From NCBI GenBank assembly GCA_021234155.1, contig JAJEKV010000242.1:496001-560000 (forward strand): a DNA stretch of 64,000 nucleotides. The letters are read 5' to 3'. Of the stretch, positions 43,209 to 56,700 are shown in pieces. The position numbers and the translations under genes are program-made. How positions within the stretch are numbered: position 1 is the first letter of the stretch; the number at the start of each line of letters is the position of its first letter. Origin of the DNA: Isoetes taiwanensis (lineage: Eukaryota; Streptophyta; Lycopodiopsida; Isoetales; Isoetaceae). The notes beneath the pieces are model-generated. The model saw only the letters and a list, made by a program, of their open reading frames with translations, was not told the DNA's origin and searched no databases.

Positions 43209-43249
43209 TAGCACTTCTCGTGCGGAGCAATGTTTATTTTACCACCAAT

Positions 43250-46200
43250 GCTATGGTTCTCTTTTATATAGAAGAGAACCATCATTCTGAGGAAAGGGCG
43301 CGTGTTGTTTTGGCGTCACGCTATTTTTGGACATAGGGTCATCTTTAGCTTTGAGTTTTATTTGGCACATGATTTCTTTAGCTCTGTCTGCTATATATCC
43401 ACCGTAGCTTCCAAGCAATTCTCATCGGGCGTTTTTCTTTGAGCTGATTCTCCTTGTTCAGTGTTACCCTCTGACTTATTCTTTCCGGTCGGGTACTTGC
43501 TCTCGGCGCTCCGGATGGATTGGGCCGAGTGCCCTGTTTTATAGATCGCGGTATTCTTGCGGTCAGATCCCTTAGACCAATAGGCATTTCGCATGCTTGT
43601 TTGGCTTGTTCTCTCTAATTTTTCGTGCTAGTACGTTCGGGTTATGTTCACGAGCCTTTACGCTCCACTTTTTTCCGTTATCTGCTCTCTACCTTTTTAC
43701 GCTTTCGACCCTTGGTCTTACGCTCTATCGATCGTCTGCTCTATCCTTCTTTGATTTTTGCCATGATAGTTTTTCTGCCCCATCGTTCTAATTAAGCCTG
43801 TTCTATCCTTTCGATTTTATGCACTCTGTTTAGCCATGAGTACGTCGCCTTATCGCGGTTTAGATTCTGTTCATCCACTGTTCTATCCTTTACGATTTTA
43901 TGTCTTTCTGTTTACGATCTCTTTATGCGGTTTAGGTATTTCATCGCTTCGATTGTGGGATTCGTCATCGTTTTTGCCAAGATCCTAGTTCGGTTGCTCT
44001 CTCACCTCCTTTGGGATGCGGCTCGGGGTTCTTGTCTTGTGTCCTTCCCACCCGTGTTCCTTCCCTTCTCTTATCTCTAGAACCCAAGCGAATTTCTTAG
44101 TGGCGAAGTCCACGGTTTGAAGTTCCTGCTCAATCGGCCCATGGGATCACGGCCTGTTACTTTTGCGGGGGATACCGAGGCCGGAGTATCGGCGAAGTTG
44201 GGTGGTCATATCCGTTCCCCTCCCTCCCTTTGTTCGTGTTTTTCCTAGATAGGGTCGATTTTTTTTTTGGGATTTGTTTCGATTCTTTTCTCCTTTGCCT
44301 TGGTTGTCGATGGTGTGTTTCTTTTGTTAGTTTCAAGTTTGTGTCTTTTCCTTCCTATGTTGGTTCAATATTTTTTGGTATTTGTTCATATGGTTCTCAC
44401 CCCCTTTTCTTCTTTCGGTGACCATGTGTGCTCAATCTACTCTCCGGAGCTTTTTCGCTCACCACCGATACCACGTTACCCCCCTCCTTTGCCGTAAAAT
44501 CATACCGCCAAATGTCCCTCGTTCAAATTCGGCCCAAACACTTTTCCTACCTTTTCCGTTTAAGGGCCATGACCCTAATCTTTGCGTTGCTTTCATACTA
44601 ATTAGAATGTTGAATTTAGATTGCAGCATCCTCTTTGTTACATGACTTCATATTATGCAAAAGTCCAATGTTCTAAAGAAGTCACGGTTCAAATAGACTT
44701 TTGGAACTTTATGGTTACATATTGTTAGAGAATCATTCGGTTGTGTAGGTGGTTTGTTGTCATAGAGGCTAGAGTTCAAAACCTCATCAAAGCGGTCTCA
44801 CGACTTCTATCTCGTGTAACCATCCTCAGGAAAGCAATGGGTAAGGTTTGTGAAAGTTTTTTCTTGTTTGCCTCACCAAAAGCATAAGATTGCCTTGCGT
44901 GCCTCATCATGCACCGTATGGTATCTAAATCATATGCAAAAGCTAAAGATTGCATTGCGTGCCTCATCATGCACCGTATAGTATCTGGATCATTTGCCTT
45001 GCTTGTTTGCCTTGTTCTTGCTTCTACAAGGTTTATATTTCATATGTGCAAGTTTTTTGTTTCTAGTTCCAGTTCCAAAGCAGAACAAGCTTAAAGCAGA
45101 ATGTAGTGTTGGATCATCGCAAAAGTTTTTTCTCACTCTGTTTGTCTTGTTCCTTTCCAGGTGCAAAAGTTTCTTCGCTTGAATGTGCTAGGGCCTCGGT
45201 CAAGTTATGCTTCTTTTCTTGTTGATTGATGCATGGGGGGTTGGTTATGTTCGAGGTCTTAAAAAGGATGAATTACGAGGTCTTAAGAGGATGTTGAAGG
45301 GAGGATTACGAGGTCTTAAAACGGATGGTTACGATAGTTTCTATGTTGAGATTGATCTCTCGTCCTTGCCTCCTTTTTATCGGTTCTGTGTTGAGATTGG
45401 TCCGTCTAGTCCTTACCTCATCTTTCCCTTGGTTTGACGCCATGCATAGGCCATTTGTGCCACTTTTTTATAAGATTGAACCTTTTGTTATAAACATTAA
45501 TATTATTACACATTAATAACCACAAGTTTTGGTGCATAGCATTCATAACAAAGGGTCCTGGTGCATAGGTTGGTTTTGCCTAGGTTGAGTTTGGTCCGTC
45601 TCATCGACGCCTCCTCTTTCCCTTGTTGTTTTGTTGCCCATGGTGCCCTTTTATTTTATTTTTGTTATCAACGTTAAACCTTCTTTGTTATAAACATTAC
45701 AATCAGGGGTCCTTGTGCATAATATTATTAAATATTAATAACAAGAAGTCCTCGTGCATATTATTAGGCATTAGCCATTACTAACACAAAGGTCTTGGTG
45801 CATAGGTTGGTTGTGCTTGGGTCCATTGTGCCCTATCCCCAAGAGCATTTTCTTGTTTGTGTTGTTTTTTAAATGAGTTTGCCTTTGAATATTGCTTGAG
45901 CTTGGAGTCTAGAGTCAGTCCTTGTTTGCTTCGTTGCTTTCTTGGTTGTCTGGTTCTTGCATGAGTCATGTTAGGAATGGTATGCGCTTTCTTTGTTCTT
46001 TCGTTCAGCCTTTTGGGTTGGTCGGTTTATGGTGTCCATCCTCGCTGTCTCTATTTTTCCGTATCTAGATTAACCATCTTACGTGTCAAATCCTTTTTTG
46101 GCTTTCTTACTTGCGTGTATTTGTAGGTGTATAAATTATGGGTTATTGCTCATTTTGCGAGAATAAAATACGGTTCTTTTTTCTTGGGTCGGTTTGCATT

Positions 46201-48230
46201 TAGCTTTGTATAATTATCGTGGTGGTATTTTTTCTTGGGTGGCCTATCTATCTTCTTGTCGCCTATCTTATTTCTTGTTTACCTTCATTTAAAAATTGAC
46301 TAGTCCTTCTAATTTTTTAGTGGTGATTGGCGTGTTTGATTTCGTAGGTTTGTCCTAGTGATGGTTTCTCTCTTTGGTGGTCTATTTTATGTCCTTTTGC
46401 TCTCTCTTTCGATTTGAAGGTTTAAAACCCCGTCTTGTTTTGTAAGTTATGTAGTGGGTAAAAGTAGGGTTGTTAGATGTTGGTTTTATCAGGTTCCCTT
46501 GGGCCAGTTGCTGTTTAGATTAGTATATTTGTCAGAGGATGGTTTTTTCCTTTGGTGGACTGACCATGTATGGTTCCCTCTTTTTTACAAATGTTCGTTT
46601 ACAGCCTTCGTTGGTTCTAGTTGCAGGGTTCTTGGTGTGGGAAAGCTTCGAGCTATGGTTCGGTTGGGGATGGCATCTCGAGTGGATGCGGATAAGAATC
46701 ATTTTTGACTTGGCGACTAGAGGGGTCAATGTCGGACTGGCTTCTTGATAGTTTTCCTCGTCTTGTCATTATGAAGGGGTGGTGCCGTCTCTAGGCGACT
46801 TTGATGGCGATCGTTGTCAAATCTTTGTCCATAGAGGTCAACAAGGGACTAACTACTTTGTATGTGGCTTTTTTTATGCCAAGTCAGGTTTGCATTTAGT
46901 TGCTTCATTGCATTTTGGACAATTCCTCATTATATCCTGTATTTAATCAACACATGCCGGTTGCCCCCTTTTTTCTTGACATTTTGGCACTTGACCTACG
47001 GACTTTAGCACGAGTTGTCGGGCGAGTCAGGTATTTTCAGTATCTTGAATACAACCTTCTCCATTTGGATATTCTGGCATTTTTCTACACATGAACTTTT
47101 CCTTAGATGCATTCGTCATGAGTTGGTGATTCATGTTAGTTCATGCCATGTTGCTTTTGGTTATTCTTGACACTTTCTAATCTCGTAGACATGGTGTGGT
47201 CCATAACGTCTCTATTTTCTACCACCCTTAGTCCTTTTTGTTGCGCTTTGCTTTCGTACTTAGATGTGGTCCTTTTATGCTTAGGATCTCATGTTTCCCG
47301 TCGTTGGTCTATTGGTACCATTTGTTGTGGTCGCTTACATTTTTGGTACCCCATGCACATGAGCATGGTATTTTCGTTCCCAATGATATACCATGACCCA
47401 AGAGCGCGTATAACAAAAGTAGCACCGGAGACGCAATAATTTTTGCTACCCTTTAGACATTTAGCAATAAGGTGACTAAAGACATACCAAGAGACCAAAA
47501 TACGCACCGTCTACATGGATGAAGATGTTTGTGGAAGCATCTCTATCCTTCAAAATAATAAGTACCTATATACCTTGCGGTCTGGAGAGTGCTTGGCCCT
47601 GGGACTTGTTGATTATCATACCAAAAGCTGGATGCAAACAGGAATTACATGTGCTCAAACTGGAACTGCCCATTGTGTTTTGCCATTTTCAGCCATATAC
47701 AAACATCGTTGCCTTCCCAACATACATCGGCATGCTCAGTTGGAACATGTTTTTATCTAATACTACAAACACCCATGCTCACTTGAAACATGCTTTTCAG
47801 GATCTAATACTACAAACATCTGAATGATATTCTTGTATGTTCAACATAAGAAAATTGGAAGTACATTCCTGCATCTTAATCTTGACCTTGTTTTTTTCTC
47901 AAATGCACAGCATTTGCAACTATAAATATTCAAGTTCCAGCATTTGCCCAACGTTGTCGCGCCTAGTAGGGGTGTATGATTTTTTAACCTTCTATGCAAG
48001 ACCGATCCCATGCAGCTCATATCCTTTATAACTTTTTACAGTTTTACATAGTGATTTTGGGTTTTGGTGATCTTGCCTCCTAATGATCCACGTGGTTAAG
48101 TATATCGGCAAGATAGAAGTTGTAAATATATACATTTCAACACACTTATTTGATGCACTTATCCCATCAAAAAAGTTACATTTGTTCAATACACAGTCCA
48201 TTAGAAAAAAGTAATCCTATTAGAACATAC
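43250..48230. other. No gene recognised in ~5 kb of T-rich sequence
   Basis: T- and CTT-rich with many short frames. A ~60-bp tandem duplication at 44887-44995 has GCGTGCCTCATCATGCACCG twice. No domain, splice structure or element ends could be supported. The sequence style suggests an old retroelement, but that is a guess. Confidence 0.4.
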
Positions 48231-48409
48231 AAGAAATTTATCGCGGCGGCCAAGGTCGCCGCTAACATTTCTTTTGTTCCAACCCTATGAAGTTAGATTT
48301 AACATAAGTTTCAAACCTTGTTTAGTAATGGATTTGTGACAATTCAAAGTACGCAAAGCAAAATGCAATCTTGAAATAATTGAACATACAGGATTTAACA
48401 CCACGTTGT

Positions 48410-49480
48410 TGTCTCGAGTTCTCATGCTCCTATTCTTGCACTGCGACTCGCATGAAACCAACAAAGCGCCCGATATAGATAGGCTTCTCATTCATCTCAG
48501 GAGATTTCTACAATGGTGGGATGGTGGATAGCGCACACATGCGAACTACCCACGAAAAATAAAGGAAAATCAATTATATCATTTGGACCCCAAAAAACAA
48601 ATACAATGCTAATAGATGAGTGGCTGATGTACCAGAAAGCTTATCACCGGGATTAAAAAACCCGCCCCTTCGGGTTTTAGGAAAACCCTAGTGATAAGCC
48701 TCCGGCATGGGGCTTAGACAAGCGTAAGGCATAGAATCGCTCCCAAAACCCCCGCATGGAGAAGTCAAAGCGGATGGCGCTCGCCAACCTGTACACCTGC
48801 AAACACCAACACAACAAGCGAAACATACCAAAGAATAGCATCACCCAATAGGTGGAAAAAAATCATCAATTGCCGGTGGAAAAACATGATAAAAGCGGAA
48901 CTTGTACAAAATATAAAAACAAAGAAGGGGGGGAGGGTGGGTTCAAAGAGAATAAAATAATGCTGGCGAGAGAGAAGAGGAAGTTACCGGTGAAACGTCG
49001 ATGAAGAACTCCGCAATAAGTAGCAAGCGCCCACCAAGAAGCGGCCCAAAGCGCATACAGCGCATGCAGTACATCATGCGCCGTCTTGAGCAGAATGGCG
49101 ATTAAACGCACACAGCGAATCGGCGACATTCTTGCTTCGCGACTGCATATGAAACCAACAAAGCGCCCGAATACCAAAGGACTTCCTTAACAAACTAGGA
49201 TCGGGGCGAAGGTCACGGGATGAAGGCTAAAGGGCGGAAAGGACAGCGAGGAAAGCAACGCCAAATTGGCCAAACCAGGCGAGGAAGAAGCCCCTCCCGC
49301 ACGGAAACAATTCAAAAGAGAATAAAATGCTGAGAAGAGGAAGTAGGTAAACGTCGATGAAGAACTCCGCAATAAGTAGCGCCCACTGAAGAACGGCCCA
49401 AAGCGCATGCAACATGCAATGCATCATGCTCGTCTTGAGCAAGAATGGCGATTTCGCTACAGCGAATCGGCGACAAAAAT
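48410..49480. repeat. ~355-bp tandem duplication
   Basis: 48950-49130 and 49320-49475 are copies: CGTCGATGAAGAACTCCGCA, AATAAGTAGC, GGCCCAAAGCGCAT and ACAGCGAATCGGCGAC occur in both. AACCAACAAAGCGCCCGA occurs at about 48457 and 49152, indicating a third partial unit. At 48640-48690 there is also a short hairpin, AACCCGCCCCTTCGGGTTTT. No coding domain recognised. Confidence 0.7.
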
Positions 49481-49825
49481 AGATGAGTGCCATTGGTTTG
49501 TATTGATAGTTTTATATTTGTTATCTCGATGGACATGCAGTTATTGTATCTTTGCTTTTAGCATATTTTCTTAGGTGTCGACATAGATACTTCCTATTAT
49601 TATTGAAGAGCTTGGCATGTGAATGCTTCCGATTTTGTCATGTTGTTCTTTATTGCCGTATTACACATAGTTCAAATAGTTTCATCCATCTGCTTTACGG
49701 TTGTAATTAACCAAATATTGTCAAAGTATCTGGGGAAGTCTACTCCAAGCATTTTTCATGTTGAGTGCGTTGTGTGGCTTAATTCTGCCATGTCAACCAA
49801 CGCTTTGCAACAACGGCAATTCTGG

Positions 49826-50041
49826 GCGTCTGTTCTAGTGGTAACACACTAGTTCATTAGCAATGTGGTCTCGATCTCGAGTTCGAGACCATCCAGAATC
49901 GCACCGGCATCTTGTTGGGGTCAAATCCCAACAGGCGCAATGTAAGGCGGTTGAGGCGGGGGTCCAACCGAAAGCAATGCGGTGTGGTGTGTGGTCACAT
50001 GTCCAATTGGATGCTGCCTAGTGGCGTGACGTTAAAAACTA

Positions 50042-50114
<73 letters not shown>
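49826..50114 (+). mobile_element. tRNA-derived SINE with (TATC)18 tail
   Basis: The head CTAGTGGTAACAC (49834-49847) resembles a tRNA D-arm/A box, and GTTCGAGAC (49881-49889) fits the B-box consensus GWTCRANNC at the expected distance. A tRNA-unrelated body follows, then 18 perfect TATC units (50043-50114). The layout (pol III boxes, body, simple-repeat tail) is that of plant SINEs. Target duplications were not identified. Confidence 0.75.
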
Positions 50115-50116
<2 letters not shown>

Positions 50117-51180
50117 AGTCCTAAATTTACAGCCATATAAAATGTAATTTTTTCCTTTCACTCGTCACCCAACCCTTTGCCCCCCCCTTTGCTAGTTTTA
50201 TTTTTTTTTTTAAGTTTCTATATTCATCATCAATCAGAGATTGTGAGAGATTAATGCCATGTAATTTCCCATATTTAAGAAATTAGGACATCAAGTTTAT
50301 GTGCATGTGGAATCTGGCCAGGATTGTGAGAGATTAATGCCATGTAATTTCTCACACCTAAGAAATTAGACTGTCAAGTTTATGGGCATGTTCCACACTA
50401 CTTTCAGGCGTCAGACCTGGCCACCAATTGCACAATTGTGATCGATCTCAAAAAGTACACTGATGAATCAAATGAAACGGAGTCCATGCTTTATGCCTTC
50501 ATCCTAAATGAATTGAAAGATTACATCTCCAGCCATCTACAGAATAGAGATTGGACTTAATATAAAAGTTTGAACTATAAGAAGGTTGCATGGTCACATC
50601 AAAGAAATTACTCTCTTCGCGCAGAGCCATACAATCTGGAGAGCATACATGAGTGAGTCTCATTTGGTCCATTTATTTCCTGCACTCAGTATTTGCAAAA
50701 TTACAGTTGCATGGATTGTGCCTAGTGTCAGTGGCAAATAGATATTTAGTCCAGAAATCCAGTCCACATTGGGGCTCAAGCAAAAGGGAAGCCTAGTCTG
50801 TGAAGTAGTTAATAAATTCCTGTTGCACTATGGTCAAAGGTCATAAACAGCACTTTCTATAAGTAGGTCCATTGCATCAAAAACACTGCCTCTGGAGCAT
50901 GCACTATGAAAATCAAATCAACAACATGGCAACAATAAACTTCTTTCTCCAGTTCATGGACTTAACAAAATCTGTATTTCAAGTTTTGTATCAAAAATTT
51001 GAGGTTATGTTCAAGTGCCAGTATCAAGACTATTATATATAAAACAAAGGCATCGAGATGGAGTTGTTTCATATGCATTTCAGAAATATGGAAAATGATC
51101 TGAAAACAGATCGATTGGTTGAGTCCTCTCCAAATTCAGCCGCTGCAAAATGCAGATGACTGTGCCATGAGAGGACTTTA
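50115..51180 (+). other. Unrecognised coding-like segment within intergenic DNA
   Basis: 50403-50555 reads openly as SDLATNCTIVIDLKKYTDES and ESMLYAFILNELKDYISSHL, with codon use unlike the surrounding AT-rich DNA, then TAA, then a further readable stretch (YKKVAWSHQRNYSLRAEPYN). It could be an exon remnant, but I do not recognise the family. Upstream, GATTGTGAGAGATTAATGCC is present twice (50238, 50323). Confidence 0.3.
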
Positions 51181-51416
51181 AGAAATGGAGACCAGTTCAC
51201 ACGAGCAAGTCATTGGTAAACATCGAGAACCTTCAAAGGCTGAGATGTGTCATTTTGTAGGAATAGAATTGAAGGAACTTTTGGAATGTTGCACGCTAAT
51301 TTGTCTCTTGACACAAAGTATAAACCCCGGTTCCTTTATTCCAGAAGGAAACATAGCACCACTAAAGACAGCAACTACATTTCTTTGCTGCTTTCCAGCA
51401 CATACCTATCTGCCAA

Positions 51417-51518
51417 TATTGCTGACTAGTTCATATAGAGGACATCCTATTGACAATTATCTGCCAATATTGCTGACTAGTTCATATAGAGGACATCCTA
51501 TTGACAATGGGCGACATA
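51417..51518. repeat. Perfect 51-bp tandem duplication
   Basis: TATCTGCCAATATTGCTGAC...CTATTGACAAT occurs twice with no mismatch. Two identical units imply a recent event. Confidence 0.9.
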
Positions 51519-52007
51519 GCCATATAAACAGAACACATGAAGGCAAGATTCTGTGACCATGCAAGAGTGTAATATATAATTAATCCAATTCTTGAAAGAT
51601 TGGTCTGTTTCCATGGTCATGCCATTTGGCCATGTAGCTACCCCTCTGACACCGGCCTGCTTTCGTCATACACAAAGGTTTTGTTTCCCATCATATTTGG
51701 ACATGCTCATCTTATGGAACTATAGCAAACAATAAATCATTGTCATTTTCACATGCATACCTGAATATAAGTCTCTCAATGAAGTCGTCTTCTTTCATTC
51801 GTAGAAGAAAGCGTCTTGTCTCCTCACCAAGAGCAGACCAGAAGTCAACTAATGCTTCACATGATAGACTCACTGTGTGTATACAGGGATAGAGGTGACA
51901 GAGCTGGCTATAGACAATATATTCAATCTTTCTGTTCAATCTTTTTATTCTCGCAAATCCTCAGAATGAATAATGATAAATTACACCCGGAGGTGCATTT
52001 GCTGCTC

Positions 52008-52581
52008 CAGAATCACGCCACGGCCACAGAGACGTAGCATAAGAACCCACAAATTTTTGTTACCTGGGTTATGGAATGCATTCCGGCAAGCTCAAACTAT
52101 TGAAAAATCCGAGACAGAAAAAAAAAATGCAGAGGCATGTGAGCATGGATCTACATCGGCCAGAGCAAATTTTTTAAGAGGGTCAACTTGGAAGGCTTGA
52201 ATCCGAGAGCCCTCTGTCTGGATATGCGAATTCCAACAGAACAATCAAAATTTTTAGCATGACGGATCAAAAGCACACCATCCCAATGCTAAACCGCAGA
52301 ATAAAGCGAGCCCCGCTTTACAAAGTTATGGCGCATCCTTTGCATCAAAATGCAGCTCCTATATTACCGTTTACCTTCCTTCTCAACATGGTATATATAA
52401 GGCCTCTTCTCATCCTCGGTCGAGACCTATACATCTATATAAAAATTTTATGAACGAAGCTGCAATTGTTGGTTTTCTTATTTGAAGAAATATGTGAGCT
52501 CGCTTTTTACGGAATCCAGAATCACGCCATGGCCACAGAGACGCAACATAAGAACCCACAAAATTTTGTTACCTGGGTTAT
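52008..52581. repeat. Direct repeat of ~65 bp
   Basis: CCAGAATCACGCCAYGGCCA...CACAAA(A)TTTTGTTACCTGGGTTATGG occurs at 52008-52072 and 52514-52581. After the second copy 52582-52750 is GC-richer and could be a 5' exon on the minus strand (a frame starting MQRLSKTRFSLLLDWGEIPS), family unknown. Confidence 0.6.
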
Positions 52582-52849
52582 GGCGGCGGTGTGCAAGAGC
52601 GAGCTTCATAGGGATGGGGCGAACAAAGCGGAGAAAAGAAGAGCCTCGGCCGAGAACATCCGGAGCGGAAGGGATTTCTCCCCAATCCAAAAGCAGAGAG
52701 AACCGAGTCTTGCTCAATCTTTGCAAAAACTTCGCCGGAAAATTCTATCCTAAACCTGTACCCAGGAAAAAAAGCACAGGTGTCGCTAAAATATTAAAGC
52801 ATAAAGGAATCGAATCTTCGATAAATCAATTATATATGTGTAGATAGGC

Positions 52850-55800
52850 AATCCGATATTGTCACGTCTACTATTTTTATCAACTCCACATCACTGAAGA
52901 TCTTTTCCAAGCTTAGAAGCATGAAGTGGGTCAATGTGAAGCATGTTTTTTTAGCTACCGGTTATAGAAACAAACGTGCATTAGGCAATGCCGAGCATAA
53001 AATGGGATGTGCCTCAAATGCTTTATGCATCAATTGCATATATTATTTGTGGGTGTTCGTAAGATTCCTAAGGCATTGAGTTTTATTAATGTTGGCAGCA
53101 ATAAGTAGTTTTGCCTATTAATTTAAATCTAATATATAGTGTTTACATGCACTATGTAAGCGTTCCACGTAATATGTCTTTCTACATTTAGAATTCTTAA
53201 AATAATAATACATTCTAGCACTATCAGTATAATGCATCCATTGTTTAACACGTTATAAATAAATCCTCTTTAAGCAACCCCATGAGAAGCTACATCTAAC
53301 TTTAAAATGTTGCAAATATAAGAAAATCAAATGATGCATTATAGATAATGGTTGAAAAAAAACCATGTGAAGATAAAAAACCTCGTTGAAAATGTCATTA
53401 AAAGGTCATGCAAACAAATGATATATATTCTCCATTTATGGGATTTTATATATGCATTTTTGCATGGCAAAGTACTTATGGTCTTGCAGTTCATGATGTC
53501 TCTTTAGCCCAATGGTGAATAAAGGATGTCGTGCCTCTGAATTTCTTAACAACCCACTTTGCTAAAATAAACATCAATGTCATTTTCAACTAACTTTTGC
53601 CACTATCCACCAAGAGCTTGCAAAGTCTACAAACATGGCTACTAAGGTATTTTCACGCAGTTCCACATATGAACATCAATTTTCGATGTTTTGTGCATTT
53701 AAAATATATTAAAAGTACTTTTTGGACAACTGTTACAACAGCTTGTAAGGGACTCAAAATATCATACAAACGGTGGCGTGATTGGGATGTGATTATAGCT
53801 GCAGTTCTATGTTGTTTAGTATGGCTAATTGTTCCACAACCATCAAGTAAAATCTTGTCATAGTAATCTGGTTGGTTTCTGTATGTGATGGACCTGCCGA
53901 ACATGCTAGCAACATTACATTTTACAAATCACCGCCAGGACGTGTGCGCTTTTACAACTTTGCAAAGTGTTATCACCTCTAAAATGTGAAAAACACGTAG
54001 CCGGAAAACTGAATTGCATGTTAAATGTAAACGAAAAACATCATACTCTACATACTGTTTTCTTATACAGCCCATACTTGGTCTTGGCTCCTTGTAGAGG
54101 CACATGATTTATCCAGCAAACATAAATTTATGGCCAAACTTGTCTACATCAGAAGCAAGCTTCTTACTGCTCTTCTATTCTTGAATGAAGAAAGAGGGCT
54201 ATGGATCTTTGCAGTGCAGGTCCCACATTGATGTACGGGCTTGTAATAATAGTCAAGAAGATTAAATTGTAACACTGTTGGAGATCCTAAATCCACAATC
54301 TAAGGCCACATACAATGATAATCTAAATCCATTTGGTTGCAATTGCCAAATGATGAATGTTTGCAGCAACAACAACCAAGGAGACAACTTTGGCAATTTG
54401 TTTTGTCAATCAGCTCAATTGTTACCATATCTGGGAACCTGTAAAGCAGAACCTTGCCTGGCAATGCATTCCCGACAGGGTTTGGGCCTGATGGACTGTG
54501 CATGGAGCTCAAAATTTGTCATTCTCATTCACACTCTCTTGCAAAATTACATGGTATCCCTTTGTCTCCCTTCCAGGAAGGCTCCAGTTTACTATAGTGT
54601 CTTGATCCTCATCTGCATAATCATTTACATGTTGGTTATGACAGGCTAAACAGGGCATTTCTAATCAAAATCAAAATTTCTATTAAGTTCAATTGAAAGA
54701 ATCATCAATTTCTATTTTCTCCAAATTGTCTACGCATTTCCTGCATGTTTTTCTGCGTATGGCTCATCAGCAAGAGGCCAAGGTAAATATCATGACCTTC
54801 CAATTCAAATAGACAACTAAACATTGATGATGGTACTAATTTTCAACACTGGCATTTGACATCAAACCCTTGTAGACATAGAAATTTTGCTCAGAGTGCA
54901 ACTAAACTTGTTAACAGTGATTTCGTCCGATAATGATGATCTGCTTCCATCTGATCAATGCTACATATCTGCTTCCTGTTCATAATGATGAATGAAATAC
55001 CTTTTCTTACAAAAACATGGCATTTTCTTACTTATTTTAAGCTCAAGAATCTTAGAAAGCTTGAACTTTCTAGCAACGAAGAAAGTAAAGGAAAATAAAC
55101 TCAAGAGGCAAGATCTTTACCCAAAAAACAGCTGCCTTCAAGGGAAATGTCCTGTAAGAAGCCTGCACCAAAGACATCATGCATAAGCATACAATCTATT
55201 TTAGAACAAAATATTATTTGTGTAGGCAAAATACAAACCCTCGTCTTAAATTTACCTGCAACCTTACTTCGCCTACAACTCATGTGAATCAATATTTGCA
55301 AATCTACTTCGCCTAAAGCTATCATGAAGCACAACTTCAAATTTTAACTTCCGTATTTGCCTGCCAGAATATTTAGAAGAACGTGAAAACTCTAATCAAG
55401 TACAAACTCTTTGTCCAGAGTCTAAGAAATTGTTGCTAGTTGTTTTCGAAATTATTTTATATATTTTTAACCTATGAACCGGGAGTGGTAAAGCAAACGC
55501 AATACAACAAGTGGGATGTCCTGTAGTGTTTGACCTTGATCGCTTAAGCTTCATAACTAAAGAGAAGAACCTCACTAGGCCCATCCAAATGATGATTTTC
55601 TAATTTTTTTACCTCCTTATTTATCTCCTTTCATGCTTTGCCCCGTAGCTTTGATTCTTCCCACCCCCCTTTGCCATAGCCCTTGCCACCTACAATTTAA
55701 TATCAAGCACAAGCACAGGGGCTACTTCCAGCTTACTTGTATAGCCTTCCTAGTAGGATTTTTTGTTGTGTTGGGTCTTTTGTTGTTACATCATATTGCT

Positions 55801-56700
55801 TCGATCGATTCACTAGATGAAAATTTTGATCTATCTAAATTGTGCTTTTTATGCCATGGAATAACAATAGTCAAGGGGTAAGGAAATAGCAATTATCAAG
55901 TTAAGGAAATCTATAGTAAATTAGTAATACCTTAAAACATCAGCCAAAAAATCAATGCATAGTGACTCACATCGAGTGGTGACTCCCATTCAATCGCTAC
56001 ATAGAAATGCTTGATCGATAGAGTTTTGGCATAACAAAAGCTTTATCCCTACTTCCAAATCCCTGTTGAAGACCAACTACTCATTTATGTCTGAGCCTAA
56101 GATATTAGAGCCGATTTTTTACCAGGTCTTTGTATGGCCCAGTTTTATTCTGTCTTACGATTCTGGCAAGCAAATCTTCAGAAATATATCACGCAAATCT
56201 ATGCATCCAACTTTTGGTGGCAGGACTAAATTATTCAACCTGTTAAAAACAAGGTCTACCATTTGCATATTGCAACAGAGCCTCTACAAAGAGCATTTGC
56301 ATATTGCATAATTGCATAATCTATTCTATTCTATATGAGGCTGCAAGCCCACTGCCCAATACGCAAAAACTGGATTTTGCTTGAATCTACTATGAATTTT
56401 GATCATGGAACTGCCCAACTGGAACAAAAATTCGAGTTGGGTCTCTTCTCTAAAAAGGTCTCTTCATTTGCCAGATTATCCCAGATGTGCTACATGTGAT
56501 TCATACCATTTCCTCCAATTTGGGCTGTTGCCATAGCCTTGACAATGAGGGAAGCTGCATCTCGGGCCAGGCTGCGTCTCCTTTTCATGCGAAAAGCTCT
56601 GGTTCTGTGGCTTTTATCTGGTTGGATTGTGTTCTACAAATTTAAACAGTCATTTACCATGCTCAAATCTGTTGGGCCTGTTGGGTAGCTTGAATATTTT
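52850..56700. other. No gene recognised
   Basis: AT-rich sequence with scattered short frames on both strands. No domain, repeat array or element end is supported. The 3' exons expected for the ALMT gene to the right were looked for on the minus strand and not found. Confidence 0.45.

Larger units (their letters stand above)
40578..43242 (+). repeat. Dispersed repeat A, left copy, interrupted twice
   Basis: Pieces 40578-40693, 41950-42319 and 43209-43242 together match the uninterrupted inverse copy at 58560-59030. Examples: GCTATATTGGTATTACAG, CTAGATGCAAACAACTGGAA, CAGGCATAGTGTGAGTTCTA and TTTTTGCAATCCTTATTTG. The intervening 40694-41949 and 42320-43208 are absent from the other copy. No coding capacity. 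Confidence 0.8.

Noticed and set aside
43600-48200. Possible host gene in the T-rich stretch
   Set aside because: Many short frames but no conserved domain, consistent splice pattern or second copy to support one.
49826-49900. A functional tRNA gene
   Set aside because: The acceptor stem and anticodon arm cannot be paired; only A/B box-like motifs remain, as in a SINE.
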